From assembly GCF_004331345.1 (NCBI RefSeq), contig NZ_SJJZ01000005.1, positions 496,001 through 560,000 on the forward strand: a stretch of DNA of 64,000 bases, written 5' to 3'. The notes beneath the pieces were generated by a model. That model was not told the origin of the DNA. It saw nothing but the letters and a program-made list of their open reading frames with translations, and ran no database searches. Numbering within the stretch: position 1 is the stretch's first letter; each line of letters starts with the position of its first letter. Source of the stretch: Kribbella soli. GTDB taxonomy: Bacteria; Actinomycetota; Actinomycetes; Propionibacteriales; Kribbellaceae. Both the position numbers and the translations under genes were made by a program. This document shows, in pieces, positions 41,004 through 50,500 of the stretch.

Positions 41004-43237
41004 AAACGGATATGGACCGCAAGCTCCGGGACTTCCTCGGGGCCAAGACCGCCAAGACCTTCGCGGACGTGCTCGAGATCGAGACCGTCGGCGAGCTGCT
41101 GCGGCACTACCCGCGGCGGTACCTGAAGAAGGGCGAGCTGACCCCGTTCGACGAACTCGAGGTCGGCGACCAGGCGACCGTCAGCGGCCGGGTCAAGAAG
41201 GTCACGGCCCGCGCGCTGGACACCAAGGTCGAGATCCGGCCCGACGACGTCTACAAGTTCCGCAAGAAGCGGACGATCACCAAGGTCGTGGTCACCGACG
41301 GCCGCAACGACCTGGAGCTGGCGTTCTTCAACCAGCCCTGGCTGCTGACCAAACTGACCCCCGGCACCGCCGCCCTGTTCTGGGGCGAGGTGACGATGTT
41401 CCGCGACATCATGCAGCTGAAGGGCCCCGGCACCGAGATCCTCGACGAGGAAGACCTCACCGAGGCCGAGATCGAACGCCGGGCGCGGCCGTTCCGCCCG
41501 CTCTACCCGGCGACCGCGAAGTTGCCGACCGCAACGATCGAGCGCTCGATCAAGATCGTCCTGGACAGCCTCGACGACCGGGTCGACGACCCCGTCCCGG
41601 ACGTGGTCCTGCGCAACGAGAAGCTGCTCGGTCTCCGGGACGCCCTGCAGAAGGTGCATCTTCCGGATACCGAGAAGGACATCAACGACGCGCAGCAGCG
41701 GTTCCGGTTCGAGGAAGCGCTGGTGATGCAGACGATCCTCGCCCAGCGCCGCGCGGTGATGGACGCGCAGAGCGCCGTACCGCGGCCGCGGCAGGCCGGT
41801 GCGCTGCTCGACGACTTCGATCAGCGGCTGCCGTTCGAGCTGACCGAAGGGCAGGCCGAGGTGGGGGAGGAGATCTTCGCCGACCTCGCCCGGCCGCACC
41901 CGATGCACCGGTTGCTGCAAGGCGAGGTCGGCTCCGGCAAGACCGTGGTCGCGCTGCGGGCGATGCTGTCCGTGGTCGACAACGGCGGCCAGGCGGCCCT
42001 GCTCGCGCCGACCGAGGTGCTGGCCGTCCAGCACCACAAGACGCTCACCAAGATGCTCGGCGACCTGGCCGAGCAGGGCATGCTCGGCGGCGCGGAACGC
42101 GCCACCAAGATCGGTCTGCTGACCGGTTCGCTGAACGCGGCCTCCCGCCGTACGGCGATGCTCGACGCGGCCAGCGGCGCCGCCGGGATCGTGGTCGGGA
42201 CGCACGCCCTGCTCGAGGACAAGGTCCAGTTCGCGGATCTCGGGCTCGTGGTGGTCGACGAGCAGCACCGGTTCGGGGTCGAGCAGCGGGCCGCGCTGAG
42301 CGCGAAATCCGGTGAGAACACGCCGCACGTGCTGGTGATGACCGCGACACCGATCCCGCGGACAGTGGCGATGACGGTGTTCGGCGACCTCGCGGTCTCG
42401 ACGCTCACCCAGCTGCCGGCCGGGCGGTCGCCGATCCAGTCGTCGGTGGTCCCTGCCAAGGAGCGGCCGGACTGGCTGCAGCGGGCCTGGGCGCGCGTCC
42501 GCGAGGAGGTCGGCAAGGGCCACCAGGCGTACGTCGTCTGCCCGCGGATCGGGGACGACGTCAAGAACGCGAAGGACGAGGAAGGCGAGCTCCTCGAAAC
42601 CGATGAGGGCGGGAAGAAGCAGGCCCGTCCGCCGATCTCGGTGATGCAGGTATCCGAGGCGCTCGCGGAGATCCTGTACGACCTGCGCGTCGAGATCCTG
42701 CACGGGCGACTGCCGGCCGAGGAGAAGGACGCGGTGATGTCCCGGTTCGCGGCCGGGGACATCGACGTACTGATCGCGACCACGGTCATCGAGGTCGGGG
42801 TCGACGTACCGAACGCCTCGACGATGGTGATCATGGACGCCGACCGGTTCGGCATCTCGCAGCTCCACCAGCTGCGCGGCCGGGTCGGGCGGGGCAAGGT
42901 TCCCGGCCTGTGCCTGCTGGTCACGGACCTATGGGCGGGCTCCAGGTCGTACGGGCGCCTGGACGCGGTCGCGTCGACGACCGACGGGTTCGAGCTGTCT
43001 CGGATCGACCTGGAGACCCGCCGCGAGGGCGACGTGCTCGGTGTGGCGCAGTCCGGGCGACGTAGCAGCCTCAAACTGCTCAGCGTGCTGCGGGACGAGG
43101 ACATCATCCTCGCGGCCCGGCACGAGGCGACCAGGATCGTCGGGGTGGACCCCGCCCTGTCCGAGTTCCCGGAGCTGCTCGCGATCGTCCGAAGCGCCCT
43201 GCAGTCCGAGACCACGGAGTACCTGGAGAAAACGTGA
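41000..43237 (+). CDS. recG: ATP-dependent DNA helicase RecG
   Basis: A 745-aa branch-migration helicase acting on stalled forks and Holliday junctions. An N-terminal OB wedge domain lies at about residues 45-160. Helicase motifs: Walker A GEVGSGKT near 310, DEQHRFG (DExH-like), TATPIPRT (motif III), then ATTVIEVGVDVPNASTMVI (motif V) and QLRGRVGRG (motif VI). A charged insertion (KNAKDEEGELLETDEGGKK) sits between motifs III and V. ATG 41000 overlaps the DAK2 gene stop. Confidence 0.95.
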   Translation: MKTDMDRKLRDFLGAKTAKTFADVLEIETVGELLRHYPRRYLKKGELTPFDELEVGDQATVSGRVKKVTARALDTKVEIRPDDVYKFRKKRTITKVVVTDGRNDLELAFFNQPWLLTKLTPGTAALFWGEVTMFRDIMQLKGPGTEILDEEDLTEAEIERRARPFRPLYPATAKLPTATIERSIKIVLDSLDDRVDDPVPDVVLRNEKLLGLRDALQKVHLPDTEKDINDAQQRFRFEEALVMQTILAQRRAVMDAQSAVPRPRQAGALLDDFDQRLPFELTEGQAEVGEEIFADLARPHPMHRLLQGEVGSGKTVVALRAMLSVVDNGGQAALLAPTEVLAVQHHKTLTKMLGDLAEQGMLGGAERATKIGLLTGSLNAASRRTAMLDAASGAAGIVVGTHALLEDKVQFADLGLVVVDEQHRFGVEQRAALSAKSGENTPHVLVMTATPIPRTVAMTVFGDLAVSTLTQLPAGRSPIQSSVVPAKERPDWLQRAWARVREEVGKGHQAYVVCPRIGDDVKNAKDEEGELLETDEGGKKQARPPISVMQVSEALAEILYDLRVEILHGRLPAEEKDAVMSRFAAGDIDVLIATTVIEVGVDVPNASTMVIMDADRFGISQLHQLRGRVGRGKVPGLCLLVTDLWAGSRSYGRLDAVASTTDGFELSRIDLETRREGDVLGVAQSGRRSSLKLLSVLRDEDIILAARHEATRIVGVDPALSEFPELLAIVRSALQSETTEYLEKT

Positions 43238-43270
43238 CTGTGTTGAATGCCGCGCCTCCGGCGCGGGGGC

Positions 43271-43355
43271 CACGGGGCTTTGCCTCCCGTTCTTCCCTCG
43301 TCGCTCCGGTCGCTTCGCTCCCTGCGCTCCTCAGTCCAGAACGGGAGGCCCCGTG
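43271..43355. promoter_or_regulatory. Long inverted repeat enclosing the rsmD ribosome-binding site and start
   Basis: CACGGGG (43271-43277) and CCTCCCGTTCT (43283-43293), separated by CTTTG, are complementary to AGAACGGGAGGCCCCGTG (43338-43355). The right arm contains the GGGAGG Shine-Dalgarno and the GTG start of rsmD. The 44-nt loop is a C/T-rich run with repeated CGCTCC/TCGCT words. It lies between recG and rsmD. Confidence 0.75.
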
Positions 43356-43913
43356 ACACGGGTCATCGGCGGCGCGGCCGGTGGGCGGCGGATCGTCGTA
43401 CCGCCGGGGAGTGGGACGCGGCCGACGGCGGACCGGGTGCGCGAGGCGCTGTTCTCGTCGCTGGAGTCGGAGTTCGGCAGCTTCCACGGGCTCGCGGTCC
43501 TCGACCTGTACGCCGGATCCGGCGCGATCGGGCTGGAGGCGCTGTCCCGGGGTGCCGCGAAGATCGTGCTGGTCGAATCGGACCGGAAAGCGGCCGAGGT
43601 GATCGCGGCCAACATCAGGGTCGTGGGGCTGCCGGGAGCGACGCTCCTGACCCGGCCGGTGGAGAAGGTGACAGCGGGTGACGCTCCCGCGGTGTTCGAC
43701 CTCGTCTTCGCGGATCCGCCGTACAAGTTGGAGACGGCCGAGTTGCAGGACGTGCTGACCGACCTGGTGGCGCACGGCTGGCTCGCCGACGACGCGGTCG
43801 TGGTCGTCGAACGCGGGAAACGGGAGCCGTGGGACTGGCCCGAGGGGTTCGCCGCGCTGCGGGACCGCAAGTACGGCGAGGCGCGCCTTTGGTACGGTCA
43901 CCGCCATGGTTAA
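43353..43913 (+). CDS. rsmD: 16S rRNA (guanine(966)-N(2))-methyltransferase
   Basis: A 186-aa SAM-dependent enzyme methylating 16S rRNA G966. Seen are the N-terminal VIGGAAGGRRIVVPPG (RsmD signature GxxkGrxL-like), RPTADRVREALFSSLES, motif I VLDLYAGSGAIGLEALSRG and the catalytic FADPPYKLE. Start GTG 43353 is fixed by GGGAGG 5-10 nt upstream, within an inverted repeat that could mask it. It overlaps coaD by 8 nt. Confidence 0.94.
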   Translation: MTRVIGGAAGGRRIVVPPGSGTRPTADRVREALFSSLESEFGSFHGLAVLDLYAGSGAIGLEALSRGAAKIVLVESDRKAAEVIAANIRVVGLPGATLLTRPVEKVTAGDAPAVFDLVFADPPYKLETAELQDVLTDLVAHGWLADDAVVVVERGKREPWDWPEGFAALRDRKYGEARLWYGHRHG

Positions 43914-44376
43914 GGCGGTCTTTCCAGGGACGTTCGACCCGCCCACGGTCGGGCACCTCGACATCATCACCCGGGCGGCCGCTGCCTTCGACGAGCTGAT
44001 CGTCGCGACCGGGGTGAACCAGTCGAAGAACCGGCTGTTCGAGCCGCAGGAGCGGATCGAGATGCTCACCGAGCTGGTCGAGCCGTTCCCGAACGTCCGG
44101 ATCGGCACGTTCGAAGGGCTCCTGGTCGACTACTGCCGGGCCGAGGGCGCCGGCGTCATCGTGAAGGGCCTGCGCTCGGCCGCCGACTACGACTACGAGC
44201 TGCAGATGGCGCAGCTGAACCGGCGGATGACCGGCGTCGACACGCACTTCCTGCCGACCGCCCCGGAAAACGCCTTCATCTCCTCCAGTTGGGTCAAGGA
44301 GATCGCCCGCCTCGGCGGCGACGTCAGCACATTCGTGACGCCGGCTGTTCACGCACGGTTACTGAACACTCTGTGA
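43906..44376 (+). CDS. coaD: Phosphopantetheine adenylyltransferase
   Basis: A 156-aa nucleotidyltransferase making dephospho-CoA from 4'-phosphopantetheine and ATP. The HxGH-type site is GTFDPPTVGHLDII at residues 8-21, GLRSAADYDYELQMA near 88 binds substrate, and ISSSWVKEIA near 127 is the SSxVK/R motif. Length is normal. The rsmD-coaD coupling by 8-nt overlap is conserved in many bacteria. Confidence 0.96.
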   Translation: MVKAVFPGTFDPPTVGHLDIITRAAAAFDELIVATGVNQSKNRLFEPQERIEMLTELVEPFPNVRIGTFEGLLVDYCRAEGAGVIVKGLRSAADYDYELQMAQLNRRMTGVDTHFLPTAPENAFISSSWVKEIARLGGDVSTFVTPAVHARLLNTL

Positions 44377-44387
44377 GTGTCCCCGGA

Positions 44388-44441
44388 TTGGGCGCAACGC
44401 CGCGGAGTTGGTAGTGTTGATCACCGGTCTCGACGAGACCG
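44388..44441 (+). promoter_or_regulatory. Promoter and early hairpin upstream of DUF177-rpmF
   Basis: TTGGGC (44388-44393), an 18-bp spacer and TAGTGT (44412-44417) form a probable promoter. Just after it CGGTCTC-GAC-GAGACCG (44425-44441) makes a perfect 7-bp hairpin at the predicted transcript 5' end. Confidence 0.5.
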
Positions 44442-44483
44442 AGTTCTTGCCTGCCTACGCCTGAAAGGGATGTCCTGAGCGTC

Positions 44484-45020
44484 TTGGACCCGCGGTCCCC
44501 ACTCGTGATCGACACGCACGAGCTGAGCCGCCGAGCTGGGTCCCAACGCGAAGTCACCTTCTCGGGCCCGGCACCGGCGGATCTCGGAATCGACGTGATC
44601 GGCGTCCCCGAAGGCGATCCGATCCAGTTCGATCTACGGCTGGAAGCGGTGGTCGAAGGGGTGCTCGTCACCGGAACGGCCCATGGCCGTCTGGTCGGGG
44701 AGTGCGCGCGGTGCCTGGTCGATATCGAGGACGAGTTCCTCGCTGACGTCCAGGAGCTGTACGTCTACCCGGAGAGCGAAGCCGAGCCGGACGAGGCCAG
44801 CCGGATGGAGGGCGATCTGATCGACCTCGAGCCGGCGCTGAGGGACCAGGTGGTGCTCGCACTGCCGTTCCAGCCGTTGTGTACGGACGACTGTCCGGGT
44901 CTGTGCCCCGACTGCGGGGTACGCCTGGCGGACGAGCCCGGCCACAAACACGAGGACGGGTCCGACCCACGCTGGGCCGCCCTCGGCGGACTGCTCACGC
45001 AGGACGAGCAGGACAACTGA
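44484..45020 (+). CDS. DUF177 (YceD-like) protein
   Basis: A 178-aa protein of the YceD/DUF177 family, encoded directly before rpmF in most bacteria and linked to 23S rRNA accumulation. The core GECARCLVDIEDEF near residue 73 and the Cys-rich CTDDCPGLCPDCGVRLAD near 133 (possible Zn site) are characteristic. Start is uncertain: TTG 44484 gives the usual N-terminus, GTG 44505 is an alternative, and a weak AAAGGGA lies at 44464-44470. Confidence 0.86.
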   Translation: MDPRSPLVIDTHELSRRAGSQREVTFSGPAPADLGIDVIGVPEGDPIQFDLRLEAVVEGVLVTGTAHGRLVGECARCLVDIEDEFLADVQELYVYPESEAEPDEASRMEGDLIDLEPALRDQVVLALPFQPLCTDDCPGLCPDCGVRLADEPGHKHEDGSDPRWAALGGLLTQDEQDN

Positions 45021-45075
45021 AAACAGCTCCACCGCAACACCGAAGTACCGAACCACCGAAATCGTCAGACTGAGC

Positions 45076-45101
45076 CGGCCGGGTCCACCAGCCCCCGGCC
45101 G
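45076..45101 (+). promoter_or_regulatory. Hairpin just upstream of rpmF
   Basis: CGGCCGGG (45076-45083) pairs with CCCGGCCG (45094-45101), loop 10 nt. It ends 5 nt before the GAGGAG ribosome-binding site of rpmF (45107-45112). It may act as a partial terminator or a translational control element. Confidence 0.4.
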
Positions 45102-45119
45102 AACCGAGGAGTCATAACC

Positions 45120-45311
45120 GTGGCCGTTCCGAAGCGGAAGATGTCGCGCAGCAACACCCGGAGCCGCCGGGCGCAGTGGAAGACGACTGCCCCGTCGCTG
45201 GTCACCTGCGTGAACCCCGCCTGCCGCTCGAAGCACCTGCAGCACACCGTTTGCCCGAACTGCGGCCAGTACGGCGCCAAGGGCGAGCGTCGCCAGGTCG
45301 TCGAGAGCTAA
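45120..45311 (+). CDS. rpmF: 50S ribosomal protein L32
   Basis: A 63-aa large-subunit protein. MAVPKRKMSRSNTRSRRAQW is the conserved N-terminus. The zinc form is indicated by CVNPAC (a 4-residue spacing instead of CxxC) and CPNCG. Start GTG 45120. It is followed within 15 nt by rnc, the standard DUF177-rpmF-rnc-mutM-smc order. Confidence 0.95.
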   Translation: MAVPKRKMSRSNTRSRRAQWKTTAPSLVTCVNPACRSKHLQHTVCPNCGQYGAKGERRQVVES

Positions 45312-45326
45312 ACGGCCACCTTCACA

Positions 45327-46058
45327 GTGAACTCTGCCAACGAAACGGGGCTCTACGCCGAGCTGAACCAGCGGCTCGGCGTATCGCTGGCTGACGAACT
45401 GCTGGAGCACGCCTTCACCCACCGCTCGTACGCGTACGAGAACGGCGGGCTGCCGACGAACGAGCGGCTGGAGTTCCTCGGGGACTCCGTGCTCGGCGTC
45501 ATCGTCACGGAGTCGTTGTTCCGGAACCACCCGGACCTGTCCGAGGGCCGACTGGCCAAGCTACGGGCCGCGGTGGTCAACATGCGTGCGCTCGCGGGTG
45601 TCGCCCGCGAGCTCAAGCTGGGCAAGTACCTGCGGCTCGGCCGCGGCGAAGAAGCCACCGGCGGCCGGGACAAGTCGTCGATCCTTGCCGACTGCGTCGA
45701 GGCGCTGATCGGTGCCGTGTACCTGGACCGCGGCTTCGAGGTCGCGGGCGGGGTCGTGCACCGGCTGTTCGACGACCTGATGGAGTCGTCGGCCCGGCTC
45801 GGCGCCGGCCTGGACTGGAAGACGTCGCTGCAGGAGCTGGTGGCCCAGCTCGGCGTCGGCGTCCCGGAGTACGTGATCGCGGAGTCCGGACCGGACCACG
45901 CGAAGACGTTCGAGGCGCGGGTCCGGATCGGCTCCGACACCTACGGCCACGGCATTGGCCGCAGCAAGAAGGAAGCCGAGCAGCAGGCCGCCGAGACCGC
46001 CTGGAAGGCCCTGCGCGCCGCGCATCCCGACAGCACGGATCCCTCGCAGCAGCCCTGA
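45327..46058 (+). CDS. rnc: Ribonuclease III
   Basis: A 243-aa double-strand-specific endoribonuclease for rRNA and mRNA processing. The catalytic domain spans residues about 8-140, with the signature NERLEFLGDSVLG near 45 and the acidic DCVEALIGAVYLD near 114. The dsRNA-binding domain spans about 165-235, with GIGRSKKEAEQQAAETAW at its end. Start GTG 45327. The stop is immediately followed by the mutM GTG. Confidence 0.96.
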   Translation: MNSANETGLYAELNQRLGVSLADELLEHAFTHRSYAYENGGLPTNERLEFLGDSVLGVIVTESLFRNHPDLSEGRLAKLRAAVVNMRALAGVARELKLGKYLRLGRGEEATGGRDKSSILADCVEALIGAVYLDRGFEVAGGVVHRLFDDLMESSARLGAGLDWKTSLQELVAQLGVGVPEYVIAESGPDHAKTFEARVRIGSDTYGHGIGRSKKEAEQQAAETAWKALRAAHPDSTDPSQQP

Positions 46059-46913
46059 GTGCCTGAGCTTCCCGAGGTAGAAGTCGTCCGGCGGGGCCTG
46101 GTGGATTTCCTCACCGGGCGGACCGTCGAGACCGTCGAGGTGCTGCACCCCCGCCCGGTACGGCGTCATGCCGCCGGGCCGGAGGACTTCGTGTCCCGGC
46201 TCAAGGGGCAGGTTTTCGCGGAGCCGGCGCGTCGCGGCAAGTACCTGTGGCTGCCGTTGACGTCCGGTGACGCGGTATTGACCCACCTCGGAATGAGCGG
46301 CCAGTTCCGGGTCCAGCCGGTCGGCGCGCCCGACGAACCGCATCTGAGGGTCCGGTTCCGGTTCGCCGACGACGGCGGAGAGGTCCGTTTTGTGGACCAG
46401 CGGATGTTCGGTGGTCTGTCGTACTCCGAGGGCGGTGCCGAACTGCCCGCCGAGATCGCCCACATCGCCCGCGACCCGTTCGATCCTCTGTTCGATCCGG
46501 AGCTGGCGACGGCGAAGATCCGCCGCCGCCGGACCGGGCTCAAACGAGCGCTGCTGGACCAGACCGCGATCAGCGGGATCGGCAACATCTACGCCGACGA
46601 AGCGTTGTGGCGGGCCAAGCTGCACTACGCCCGGGCGACAGAAACGCTGAAACCCTTACAAATAAAGGGAATCCTCGACCAGGCGCAGGCCGTGATGGCC
46701 GAGGCACTGACCGTTGGTGGCACCAGCTTCGACGCGCTGTACGTCAACGTGAACGGGGAATCCGGGTACTTCGAGCGCGGCCTGAACGTCTACGGGCAGG
46801 AGGGATCGCCGTGCCCGCGGGACGGCCGGCCGATCCGTCGCGAGCCGTTCATGAACCGTTCGTCGTACCGGTGCCCGAAATGTCAGCCGGTCCCGCGGCA
46901 CGTCCGCTGGTGA
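46059..46913 (+). CDS. mutM: Formamidopyrimidine-DNA glycosylase
   Basis: A 284-aa base-excision repair enzyme removing 8-oxoguanine and FaPy. The mature N-terminus PELPEVEVVRRGL supplies catalytic Pro and Glu. THLGMSGQF, ISGIGNIYADEALW (H2TH) and GGTSFDALYVNVNGESGYF are present. The Zn-finger region reads CPRDG ... CPKCQ, so the second ligand of the first pair is Asp instead of Cys. Start GTG 46059 abuts the rnc stop. Confidence 0.95.
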   Translation: MPELPEVEVVRRGLVDFLTGRTVETVEVLHPRPVRRHAAGPEDFVSRLKGQVFAEPARRGKYLWLPLTSGDAVLTHLGMSGQFRVQPVGAPDEPHLRVRFRFADDGGEVRFVDQRMFGGLSYSEGGAELPAEIAHIARDPFDPLFDPELATAKIRRRRTGLKRALLDQTAISGIGNIYADEALWRAKLHYARATETLKPLQIKGILDQAQAVMAEALTVGGTSFDALYVNVNGESGYFERGLNVYGQEGSPCPRDGRPIRREPFMNRSSYRCPKCQPVPRHVRW

Positions 46914-47056
46914 GCGAGGTATCGTTAATAACCGTGGCCCAGGTTGACCCGTCGCCCTCGCCGGTGTCACCCTGAAAGACGGCACACATTTTCGGCGCTC
47001 CCTGATGACCCCGATACGGAGCGCGACCGGCCAGAACCCTTCCGGAGGACAGCACA

Positions 47057-47257
47057 ATGGCCAAGGCTCTTCTAGGGCATCTTGGAGGCACTGACCCGCG
47101 CATGCTCGAGCAGGTTCGTCTGCTCAACCGGCGCGTCGCAGATCTGGAGGCGCACGTGATGCGGCTCCAGGCAGAGAACGACCACCTGGTGGCCCAGATC
47201 CACGAGGGTCGGCTGCTCACCGTCGACGAGGCACTGCGCACCCCCGCTTCCGTCTGA
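47057..47257 (+). CDS. 66-aa coiled-coil protein, unknown function
   Basis: A short protein with a central heptad-like helix (MLEQVRLLNRRVADLEAHVM then RLQAENDHLVAQI) suggesting a coiled coil. GGAGG lies 9-13 nt before the ATG. It stands between mutM and smc, after a 143-nt gap that contains a GCGCTCC/GGAGCGC hairpin (46995-47024), so it may have its own promoter. The clean codon usage and ribosome-binding site support a real gene. No family function is known to me. Confidence 0.75.
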   Translation: MAKALLGHLGGTDPRMLEQVRLLNRRVADLEAHVMRLQAENDHLVAQIHEGRLLTVDEALRTPASV

Positions 47258-47311
47258 CGCACCAGAGCAACAATCTCGACCGTCCGCACTAAGCTGCAAC
47301 GCTCGCGGAAC

Positions 47312-47339
47312 GGCGGTGGCCCCCGTCCGGGCCTCCGCC
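47312..47339 (+). terminator. Hairpin terminator before smc
   Basis: GGCGGTGGCCC (47312-47322) pairs with GGGCCTCCGCC (47329-47339), one T-T mismatch and a 6-nt loop. No T-tract. The remaining gap 47340-47550 shows an A/T-rich stretch near 47424-47450 with a -10-like TAGACT, probably the smc promoter region, and nothing else recognised. Confidence 0.6.
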
Positions 47340-47550
47340 GCCGCAGTATGTGACAGCACTGTAGGTTCACTTGATGTTGTGCACCCACGATCGCCGGCCA
47401 TCTCTCAACGGCCTGGCCTCCGCTGGATTACGCAAATCTGTTTGTAGACTGCGAAGCGGAACACCTTCCCCCGGGTAGCGGCAGCGTGACGTTCAGCTAC
47501 GGCGGTTCCTTCGGTACCGTCTGTCCTTTCACGGGTTGGAGAGCTTCGCC

Positions 47551-50500
47551 TTGTACCTGAAGAGCATGACGCTCCGGGGCTTCAAGTCGTTCGCGTCCGC
47601 GACGACGATGAACTTCGAACCAGGCATCACCTGCATCGTCGGGCCGAACGGCTCCGGCAAGTCCAACGTCGTCGACGCGCTGGCCTGGGTGATGGGTGAG
47701 CAGGGCGCCAAGTCGCTGCGCGGCGGCAAGATGGAGGACGTCATCTTCGCCGGCACCTCCGGCCGCGCCCCGCTGGGCCGCGCCGAGGTGGTGCTCACCA
47801 TCGACAACACCGACGGCGCGCTGCCGATCGAGTACGCCGAGGTGACGATCAGCCGGACGATGTTCCGCAACGGCGGGTCCGACTACCAGATCAACGGCCA
47901 GAACTGCCGCCTGCTCGACGTCCAGGAGCTGCTCAGCGACTCCGGTATCGGCCGCGAGATGCACGTCATCGTCGGTCAGGGCCAGCTGGACTCGATCCTG
48001 CGCGCCACGCCGGAAGGCCGCCGCGGGTTCGTCGAGGAGGCCGCCGGCGTCCTGAAGCACCGCAAGCGCAAGGAAAAGGCGATCCGGAAGCTGGAGGCCA
48101 CCGAGGGCAACCTGCACCGGCTCGGGGACCTGATCCAGGAGATCCGCCGCCAGTTGAAACCCCTCGGGCGCCAGGCGGAGGTCGCGCGCCGGGCGGTGAC
48201 GATCCAGGCGGAGGTCCGGGACGGCCGCGCGCGGCTGCTCGCCGACGACATCGTGCAGGCGCAGTCCGCGCTCGAGGCGGAGCTGCGGGACGAGGCCGCG
48301 CTCACGCAGCGGCGTACCGAGACCGAGGCCAAGCTGCGCGAGGCCCGCGAGCTCGAGGCCGAGCTGGAGGACGCGCTCCGCGAGGACGCGCCGGCCCTGC
48401 AGGCCGCCCAGGACACCTGGTACCAGCTGTCCGGCTTCGGCGAGAAGATCAAAGGTACGGCGCGGATCGCCGCGGACCGGATCCGGTCGCTGAACGACGA
48501 GGCCGAGGACGGCCCGCGCTCGGGCCGGGATCCCGAGGAACTCGAACTGGAAGCGGCCCGGGTCCGCGAGACCGAGGCGCAGATCGAGGCCGAGGTCGAG
48601 GCGCATTCCGAGCTGCTCGCCGAGTCCGTCGAGCGCCGCCAGCAGCTGGAAGCCCAGGAGGCCGAGGAGGAGCGCCGGATCTCGGCGCTGATCCGGGCCG
48701 CCGCGGACCGCCGCGAAGGGCTCGCCCGGCTGACCGGCCAGGTGAACGCGCTGAAGAGCCGCGCGGCCGCCGCCGAGTCCGAGATCGGCCGGCTCGCCAA
48801 CAACCGGCACGAGGCCGAGCAGCGGGCCGCGAAGGCTCAGCACGACTTCACCGCGCTGGAGACCCAGGTCGCCGGGCTGGACGCCGGCGAGAAGGGGCTT
48901 GACGACCAGTACGAGGCTGCCCAGGCAGTGCTCGACGAGCTGGACGAGCGGCTGGCGAAGCTGCGGGCCGAGGAGCGTGACGCCGAGCGTGAGCGCACCG
49001 GTCTGGCCGCGCGGAAGGAAGCGCTCGAGCTCGGTCTGAACCGTAAGGACGGGGCCGGCGCGCTGCTGGCCGCCTCGGAGCAGGTCAACGGGCTGATGGG
49101 CTCGGTCGCCGCCCTGCTGAGCGTGCGGTCCGGGTACGAGACCGCGATCGCCGCGGCGCTCGGCGAGGCCGCGGACGCGGTCGCCGTCACCCACACCGAC
49201 GCGGCGCTGCACGCCGTCGGTCACCTCAAGGAGCACGATCTCGGTCGCGCCGGGATGCTCCTCGGAGACGCCCCGGCCGACGACTACGCCATGTGGCCGG
49301 TGCTGCCGTACGGCGCGTCGTACGCCGTGGATGTCGTGGAATGCCCGGAGACCCTGCGGCCCGCCCTGCGGCGGCTGCTGCGCAAGGTCGCGGTCGTCGA
49401 CGACGTGGACGCGGCGCGGTCCCTGCTACGGAACCTGCCCGACGTCACGTGTACGACGCGCGTCGGCGACGTACTCGGAGCGCATTTCGCGTACGGCGGG
49501 TCGGACGCGGCACCCAGCCTGATCGAGGTCCAGTCCGCGGTCGACGAGGCGGCGGAGAAGCTGACCGAGGCGACGGCGCGGAGCGAGCGGCTGCGGTTCG
49601 AGCTGCAGGGCCTCGAGGACGAGCGGAGCCGGCAGAAGGAGTCAGTCGAGATTACGCTGGCCCGGCTGCACGAGTCGGACGCGTCGATGGCGGCCGTGGC
49701 CGAGCAGCTCGGGCACTTCGGGTCGCTGGCGAAGGCGTCTCGCGGCGAGGCGGAGCGGATGGCCGAGGCGATCGCCGCCGCCGAGGAGGAACGCGACCGG
49801 AACCTGTCCGGTCTGGCCGAGCTCGAAGAGCGGCTGACGGACGCTGAGGCGTTCGACGAGGACGGCGACGAGCCTGACACGTCGCAGCGCGACCGGCTGG
49901 CCGAGGAGGCCAAGGCCGGTCGCGCGGCCGAGATGGAGGCGCGGCTGGCGCTGCGGACCACCGAGGAGCGGGCCCGGGCGCTGTCCGGTCGCGCGGACTC
50001 GCTGGAGCGCGCGGCCCGGCAGGAGCGCGAGGCACGGGCCCGGTCGATCGCGCGGGCGGCACGCCGGGCGCGGCAGGCCGAGGCGGCGAACGCCGTACAC
50101 CTGGCTGCTGGTCACGTGCTGGCGCGGCTGGAGTCGTCGCTGCAGCTGGCGGCGTCCGAGCGGGCGGCGATCCAGGCGCAGCGGGCCGACCGGGAGCAGG
50201 CGCTCTCCCAGGCCCGCTCCGCGACGCGGAACCTCAGCTCCGAGCTGGAGCAGCTCACCAACACCGTGCACCGGGACGCGCTGGCCCGTGCCGAGCAGAA
50301 GATGCGCCTGGAGCAGCTGTACGAGAAGGCGCTCGGCGAGCTCGGTATCGAGGTGGACGCGCTGGTCACGGAGTACGGACCGGACCAGCTGGTGCCGCCG
50401 CTGCCCAAGGCCGGTGACGACGACACCCTCGAGCTCGAGGCCGAGCCGTTCAACCGGACCAAGGTCGAGAAGCGGCTCAAGCAGGCCGAGCGGGCGCTGA

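Noticed and set aside
40325..42868. 847-codon open frame on the minus strand
   Set aside because: Antisense to the DAK2-domain gene and recG, which are certain genes; composition is typical of a shadow frame.
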